Shown: positions 57,833 through 64,000 of the stretch, piece after piece | Layout: each line of letters starts with the position of its first letter | Position numbering within the stretch: position 1 is the first letter of the stretch | Assembly (NCBI RefSeq): GCF_003574675.1 | Contig: NZ_QOAZ01000001.1 | Span: forward strand, 124,001-188,000 | From: Azohydromonas sediminis | Lineage (GTDB): Bacteria > Pseudomonadota > Gammaproteobacteria > Burkholderiales > Burkholderiaceae_C | Reading direction: 5' to 3' | Length of the DNA stretch: 64,000 nucleotides | Position numbers and translations under genes: made by a program | Notes under the pieces: model-generated | Databases searched by the model: none | Told to the model about the DNA's origin: nothing | What the model saw: only the letters and a program-made list of their open reading frames with translations

Positions 57833-59131
57833 TCAGCGCGGCTTGATCGCGCGGTGGCCGATGTCGGTGCGCCACTGCGCGCCGTCGAAGTGGATCGGGC
57901 GCAGCGCCTCGTAGGCACGCTGCTGCGCGACCTTGACCGACTCGCCGAGCGCCGTCACGCACAGCACGCGCCCGCCGCTGGTGACGATGCGCCCGTCGGC
58001 ATCGCGCGCGGTGCCGGCGTGGAACACCATCGTGTCGGCGTCAGCGGCATCGCGCGGCGCCGGCAGGCCCTCGATCACGTCGCCCTTGCGCGGCTCGAGC
58101 GGGTAGCCGTGCGCCGCCATCACGACGCCGAGCGCGGCGCGACGGTCCCAGTGCAGCTCGATCTGGTCGAGCGTGCCGTTGGCTGCGTGCAGCAGCACGT
58201 CGGCGAGGTCGCTCTTGAGCCGCATCAGGATCACCTCGGCCTCGGGGTCGCCGAGGCGGGCGTTGAACTCGACGGTCTTCGGCCGGCCCTCGGCGTCGAT
58301 CATCAGCCCGGCGTAGAGGAAGCCGGTGAACGGCGCGCCGTCCTTGGCCATGCCGGCGATCGTCGGCAGGATGATCTCGTGCATCACTTTCGCGTGCACG
58401 TTGGGCGTGACGACCGGCGCCGGCGAATACGCGCCCATGCCGCCGGTGTTGGGCCCGCGGTCGCCGTCGAGCAGGCGCTTGTGGTCCTGGCTGGAGGCCA
58501 GCGGCAGCACCGACTTGCCGTCGGTCAGCACGATGAAGCTCGCCTCCTCGCCGAAGAGGAATTCCTCGATCACGACGCGCGCGCCGTCGGCGTTGTGCAC
58601 GACGCCGAGCTTGTTGTCGAGCAGCATGAAGTCGATCGCCTCGTGCGCCTCGGCCACCGTCGTCGCGACGACGACGCCCTTGCCGGCGGCCAGGCCGTCG
58701 GCCTTGACGACGATCGGCGCGCCGTGCTGGTCGACGTGGGCGTGCGCCGCCGCGGCGTCGGAGAACGTCGCGTGGCGCGCGGTGGGAATGCCGTGGCGCT
58801 GCATGAACGCTTTGGCGAACGCCTTCGAGCTCTCGAGGCGCGCGGCCGCCTGCGTCGGCCCGACGATGCGCAGGCCGCGCGCGCGGAACGCGTCGACGAT
58901 GCCCAGCGCCAGCGGCGCCTCGGGGCCGACCACCGTCAGCCCGATGCCCGCGGCCTGCGCGAAGTCGGCCAGGCTCGGCACGTCGGTCAGCGCGACGTTG
59001 TGCAGCCGCGCGTCGAGCGCGGTGCCGCCATTGCCCGGGGCGACGAACACCTGCTGCACCTTCGGCGACTGCGCGAGCCGCCACGCCAGCGCGTGCTCGC
59101 GCCCGCCGCTGCCGACCACCAGCATCTTCAT
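57833..59131 (-). CDS. purD: Phosphoribosylamine-glycine ligase
   Basis: A 432-residue ATP-grasp enzyme of purine synthesis. It starts [22 protein letters not shown] and contains [36 protein letters not shown] and [17 protein letters not shown]. It lies seven bases after yebC. Confidence 0.97.
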   Translation of the reverse strand: MKMLVVGSGGREHALAWRLAQSPKVQQVFVAPGNGGTALDARLHNVALTDVPSLADFAQAAGIGLTVVGPEAPLALGIVDAFRARGLRIVGPTQAAARLESSKAFAKAFMQRHGIPTARHATFSDAAAAHAHVDQHGAPIVVKADGLAAGKGVVVATTVAEAHEAIDFMLLDNKLGVVHNADGARVVIEEFLFGEEASFIVLTDGKSVLPLASSQDHKRLLDGDRGPNTGGMGAYSPAPVVTPNVHAKVMHEIILPTIAGMAKDGAPFTGFLYAGLMIDAEGRPKTVEFNARLGDPEAEVILMRLKSDLADVLLHAANGTLDQIELHWDRRAALGVVMAAHGYPLEPRKGDVIEGLPAPRDAADADTMVFHAGTARDADGRIVTSGGRVLCVTALGESVKVAQQRAYEALRPIHFDGAQWRTDIGHRAIKPR

Positions 59132-59138
59132 CGGCGCC

Positions 59139-59870
59139 TCACGCCTCGTCGCCGAGGTCGGCGTTGTGGTAGACCTCCTGCACGTCGTCGAGGTCCTCGA
59201 GCGCGTCGAGCAGCTTGCGCATGCGCTGCGCGTCTTCACCGGTGAGCTCGACGGTGTTCTCGGCACGCATCGTCACCTCGGCGACCTCGGGCTTCAGTCC
59301 CGCGGTCTCGAGGCGCTCCTTGACGGCTTCGAAGTCGCCCGGCGCGGTCAGCACCTCGATCGAGCCGTCGTCGCCCGTGATCACGTCGTCGGCGCCGGCG
59401 TCGAGCGCGACTTCCATCACCTTGTCCTCGCTCGTGCCGGGCGCGAACACCAGCTGGCCGCAGTGGCGGAACTGGAACGCCACCGAGCCCTCGGTGCCGA
59501 GGTTGCCGCCGTGCTTGCTGAACGCGTGGCGCACCTCGGCGACGGTGCGCACGCGGTTGTCGGTCATGCAGTCGACGATGATCGCCGCCCCACCGATGCC
59601 GTAACCCTCGTAGCGCACCTCATCGTAGGTCACGCCCTCGAGGTTGCCGGTGGCCTTGTCGATGTTGCGCTTGATCGTGTCGGCCGGCATGTTGGCCGCC
59701 TTGGCCTTCTCGATCGCCAGCCGCAGCCGCGGGTTGGCGGCCGGGTCACCGCCGCCCTGGCGGGCGGCGACCATGATCTCGCGGATCACGCGCGTCCAGA
59801 TCTTGCCGCGCTTCTCGTCCTGGCGCCCCTTGCGGTGCTGGATGTTGGCCCACTTCGAATGTCCGGCCAT
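59139..59870 (-). CDS. yebC: YebC/PmpR-family protein
   Basis: A 243-residue protein with [25 protein letters not shown] and [16 protein letters not shown]. Family members are described as transcriptional regulators and, more recently, as ribosome-associated factors easing translation of proline-rich stretches. ATG 59870 gives the universal MAGHSKW start. Confidence 0.95.
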   Translation of the reverse strand: MAGHSKWANIQHRKGRQDEKRGKIWTRVIREIMVAARQGGGDPAANPRLRLAIEKAKAANMPADTIKRNIDKATGNLEGVTYDEVRYEGYGIGGAAIIVDCMTDNRVRTVAEVRHAFSKHGGNLGTEGSVAFQFRHCGQLVFAPGTSEDKVMEVALDAGADDVITGDDGSIEVLTAPGDFEAVKERLETAGLKPEVAEVTMRAENTVELTGEDAQRMRKLLDALEDLDDVQEVYHNADLGDEA

Positions 59871-60000
59871 GATGCTGAGCACACCTCCGTCGATGGCCGC
59901 GATTCTATCGGCGCGCCCCCGCGCGTCCGGGGCGCGCGCCGGGCCTTGGCGCGGCCGCTTCCCCTAGACTGGCGCCGTCATCCGCCGACGGAGCCCCGCG

Positions 60001-61521
60001 ATGCCCGAGCCGATCCTCCTCGCCAAGCACGGCGACATCGAATGCCACCTGCTGCCCGCGCTGGCCAACCGCCACGGGCTGATCACGGGTGCGACCGGCA
60101 CCGGCAAGACGGTGACGCTGCAGAAGATGGCCGAGAGCTTCAGCGTGATCGGCGTGCCGGTGTTCATGGCCGACGTCAAGGGCGACCTCGCCGGCATCAG
60201 CCAGCGCGGCACGCTGCCCGAGAAGGTGGCCAAGGTGCTCGCCGACCGCGGGCTGCCGATGCCCACGCCGACGTCGTGCCCGGCGACGCTGTGGGACGTG
60301 TTCGGCGAGCAGGGCCACCCGGTGCGCGCGACCGTCTCCGACATGGGGCCGCTGCTGCTCGCGCGCATGCTGGGCCTGAACGACACGCAGTCGGGCGTGC
60401 TGAACCTCGTGTTCAAGATCGCCGACGACAGCGGGCTGCTGCTGCTCGACCTGAAGGACTTGCGCGCGATGCTGCAGCACGTGGGCGACAACGCCAAGCA
60501 GTTCACGACCGCCTACGGCAACATCAGCGCGGCCAGCGTCGGCGCGATCCAGCGCGGGCTGCTGCAGCTCGAGGAACAGGGCGGCGACAAGTTCTTCGGC
60601 GAGCCGATGCTCGACATCGCCGACCTGATGCAGACCGAGGGCGGCAAGGGCGTCGTCAACATCCTCGCTGCCGACCGGCTGATGACGTCGCCGCGGCTGT
60701 ACGCGACGTTCCTGCTGTGGATGCTGTCGGAGCTGTTCGAGCAGCTGCCCGAGGTCGGCGACCTCGACAAGCCCAAGCTCGTCTACTTCTTCGACGAGGC
60801 GCACCTGTTGTTCACCGACGCGCCGAAGGCGCTCGTCGAGCGCATCGAGCTCGTCGTGCGCCTGGTGCGCAGCAAGGGCGTGGGCGTGTACTTCGTGACG
60901 CAGAACCCGCTGGACATCCCCGACACCGTGCTCGGCCAGCTCGGCAACCGCGTGCAGCACGCGCTGCGCGCGTTCACGCCGCGCGACCAGAAGGCGGTCA
61001 AGGCGGCGGCGAGCACGATGCGCGCGAACCCGAAGCTCGACGTCGAGACGGCGATTACCGAGCTCGCGGTCGGCGAGGCGCTCGTGAGCCTGCTCGACGA
61101 GAAGGGCCGCCCCGGCGTCACGCAGCGCGTCTACGTGCTGCCGCCGGGCAGCCGCATCGGACCGATCACGGCGCAGGAGCGGCAGGCGCTGATCGCGAAC
61201 TCGCTGGTGGCCGGCGTCTACGAGAAGACGGTCGACCGCGAGTCGGCGTACGAGATGCTGCGCCAGAAGGCCGAGGCCTCGCTCGCGGCCGCCGAGCCGG
61301 CGAAGCCGGCCGGCGCGGCGGGCGGTGCGCCCGGCGGCGCCGCCGGCGTGCTCGGCGGCCTCGGCGACGTGCTGTTCGGCAGCACCGGCCCGCGCGGCGG
61401 GCGGCGCGAGGGCATGCTCGAGGCGGCCGCCAAGTCGGCCGTGCGCACGATGGGCACGACGGTGGGCCGCGAAATCATCCGCGGCGTGCTCGGCAGCCTG
61501 CTCGGCGGGCGGCGGCGCTGA
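60001..61521 (+). CDS. HerA-like ATPase of the DUF853 (YjgR) family
   Basis: A 506-residue FtsK/HerA-superfamily ATPase. Walker A is [13 protein letters not shown] near residue 30, Walker B is [12 protein letters not shown] near 262, and [34 protein letters not shown] follows. The C-terminal 90 residues are Ala/Gly-rich with a short helix. The cellular role of the family is not established. A GGAG site precedes ATG 60001. Confidence 0.9.
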   Translation: MPEPILLAKHGDIECHLLPALANRHGLITGATGTGKTVTLQKMAESFSVIGVPVFMADVKGDLAGISQRGTLPEKVAKVLADRGLPMPTPTSCPATLWDVFGEQGHPVRATVSDMGPLLLARMLGLNDTQSGVLNLVFKIADDSGLLLLDLKDLRAMLQHVGDNAKQFTTAYGNISAASVGAIQRGLLQLEEQGGDKFFGEPMLDIADLMQTEGGKGVVNILAADRLMTSPRLYATFLLWMLSELFEQLPEVGDLDKPKLVYFFDEAHLLFTDAPKALVERIELVVRLVRSKGVGVYFVTQNPLDIPDTVLGQLGNRVQHALRAFTPRDQKAVKAAASTMRANPKLDVETAITELAVGEALVSLLDEKGRPGVTQRVYVLPPGSRIGPITAQERQALIANSLVAGVYEKTVDRESAYEMLRQKAEASLAAAEPAKPAGAAGGAPGGAAGVLGGLGDVLFGSTGPRGGRREGMLEAAAKSAVRTMGTTVGREIIRGVLGSLLGGRRR

Positions 61522-61531
61522 CGCCCGCGCG

Positions 61532-62077
61532 ATGCGGCGCGCCATTGCCGTGCTCGCCGCGCTCGCCGTCGCACTGCCGCTGGCGCTGCTGGCGGCTGGG
61601 CAGCTCGGCGCGCTGCGCGGCACGCCGCCGACGGACCTCGGCGTGCGCGACGGCCGCCTGAAGCCGCCGTCCGCAACCCCGAACAGCGTGAGCAGCCAGG
61701 CCGCACTCCACCCCGACCACCCGCGCCGCGAGCAGGCGCTCATCGACCCGCTGCCGGCCATCGACGGCGACGCGCGCGCAACGATCGCGTGGCTCGCCGC
61801 GCATCTCGAGACACGGCCCGACGCGCGCATCGTCGAGCGGCGCGGCGACTACCTGCGCGTCGAGTTCACGACGCGCTGGCTGAAGTTCGTCGACGACGCC
61901 GAGTTCTGGGCCGACGGTGCGGCCGGCGTCGTGCAGGTGCGCTCGGCTTCGCGGCTCGGCCACAGCGACCTCGGCGTGAACCGGCAGCGCATCGAGGCGC
62001 TGCGCGCGCAGCTCGCGCAGGCTGCCGCGGGCCGCACGGCGGCCGACGAGGCCGGCCCGCCAGGGGCCGGTCGATAG
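61532..62077 (+). CDS. DUF1499-family membrane/exported protein
   Basis: A 181-residue protein with a hydrophobic N-terminus (residues 5-25, signal or anchor) and the DUF1499 pattern GVRDGRLKPPSATPNSVSSQA, then YLRVEFTTRWLKFVDDAEFW and VVQVRSASRLGHSDLGVNRQRIEALR. The function of the family is unknown. It follows the ATPase by ten bases and may be co-transcribed. Confidence 0.85.
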   Translation: MRRAIAVLAALAVALPLALLAAGQLGALRGTPPTDLGVRDGRLKPPSATPNSVSSQAALHPDHPRREQALIDPLPAIDGDARATIAWLAAHLETRPDARIVERRGDYLRVEFTTRWLKFVDDAEFWADGAAGVVQVRSASRLGHSDLGVNRQRIEALRAQLAQAAAGRTAADEAGPPGAGR

Positions 62078-62129
62078 AATCGGTGCGACCCTTGTTGCAC
62101 CCTCGCCGGCGAGCGCCGAAGACCACCCC

Positions 62130-64000
<1,871 letters not shown>

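Overview
The window is a very GC-rich chromosomal stretch of a betaproteobacterium, order Burkholderiales. The evidence is the housekeeping order (ompA-ubiG-gph, gyrA-pheA-tyrA-aroA/cmk-rpsA-ihfB-lapAB, dnaE, rng-maf-rlmH-rsfS-nadD-hemF-purD), the tmRNA tag ANDERFALAA and strong GC bias at third codon positions. Carotenoid genes crtE, crtF, crtD and crtC with a PpsR/CrtJ-type operator, plus an uptake hydrogenase and a MenA-type prenyltransferase, point to a purple non-sulfur betaproteobacterium of the Rubrivivax type. The genus is inference.

Layout. Positions 1-5550 (minus strand): a quinone-linked iron-sulfur/molybdenum redox module, made of a truncated Tat-exported molybdopterin oxidoreductase, an NrfD-type membrane subunit, a four-cluster ferredoxin-like protein, and a membrane CCG-domain protein split by a frameshift. 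Two FNR/FixK-type boxes control it by prediction. Positions 5580-8830: nickel supply (nikR, a predicted NikR operator, and an ECF nickel transporter with CbiM/N, Q and O). Positions 8860-9351: a cyclic-nucleotide-binding-domain protein without a DNA-binding domain.

Positions 9674-25297: a complete operon for an O2-tolerant membrane-bound [NiFe] uptake hydrogenase, hupSLCDFGHIJK-hypABFCDEX. It is collinear with the Cupriavidus necator hoxKGZMLOQRTV-hypABFCDEX operon. It runs by ATGA/GTGA overlaps into a UbiE/MenG methyltransferase and is followed by menA and a Bug-type binding protein (25294-28018). Nickel uptake, maturation, hydrogen oxidation and quinone synthesis are therefore placed together. 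FNR-like boxes before the ferredoxin module, hupS and menA suggest shared low-oxygen control.

Positions 28192-33425: a RatA/COQ10-like gene and a small divergent carotenoid cluster (crtFE and crtDC). Positions 33921-36532: tmRNA, gph, ubiG and ompA on the minus strand. Positions 36813-47945: gyrA, aromatic amino-acid genes with an in-frame aroA-cmk fusion, rpsA with a predicted promoter buried in the cmk part, ihfB and lapAB. Positions 48128-59870: a ComEA-like protein, dnaE, a small lipoprotein, and the rng-to-yebC minus-strand block. Positions 60001-64000: a HerA-like ATPase, a DUF1499 protein and the start of glnS, which carries an unexpected insertion of about 95 residues.

No tRNA or rRNA gene, CRISPR array, insertion sequence or prophage was recognised.
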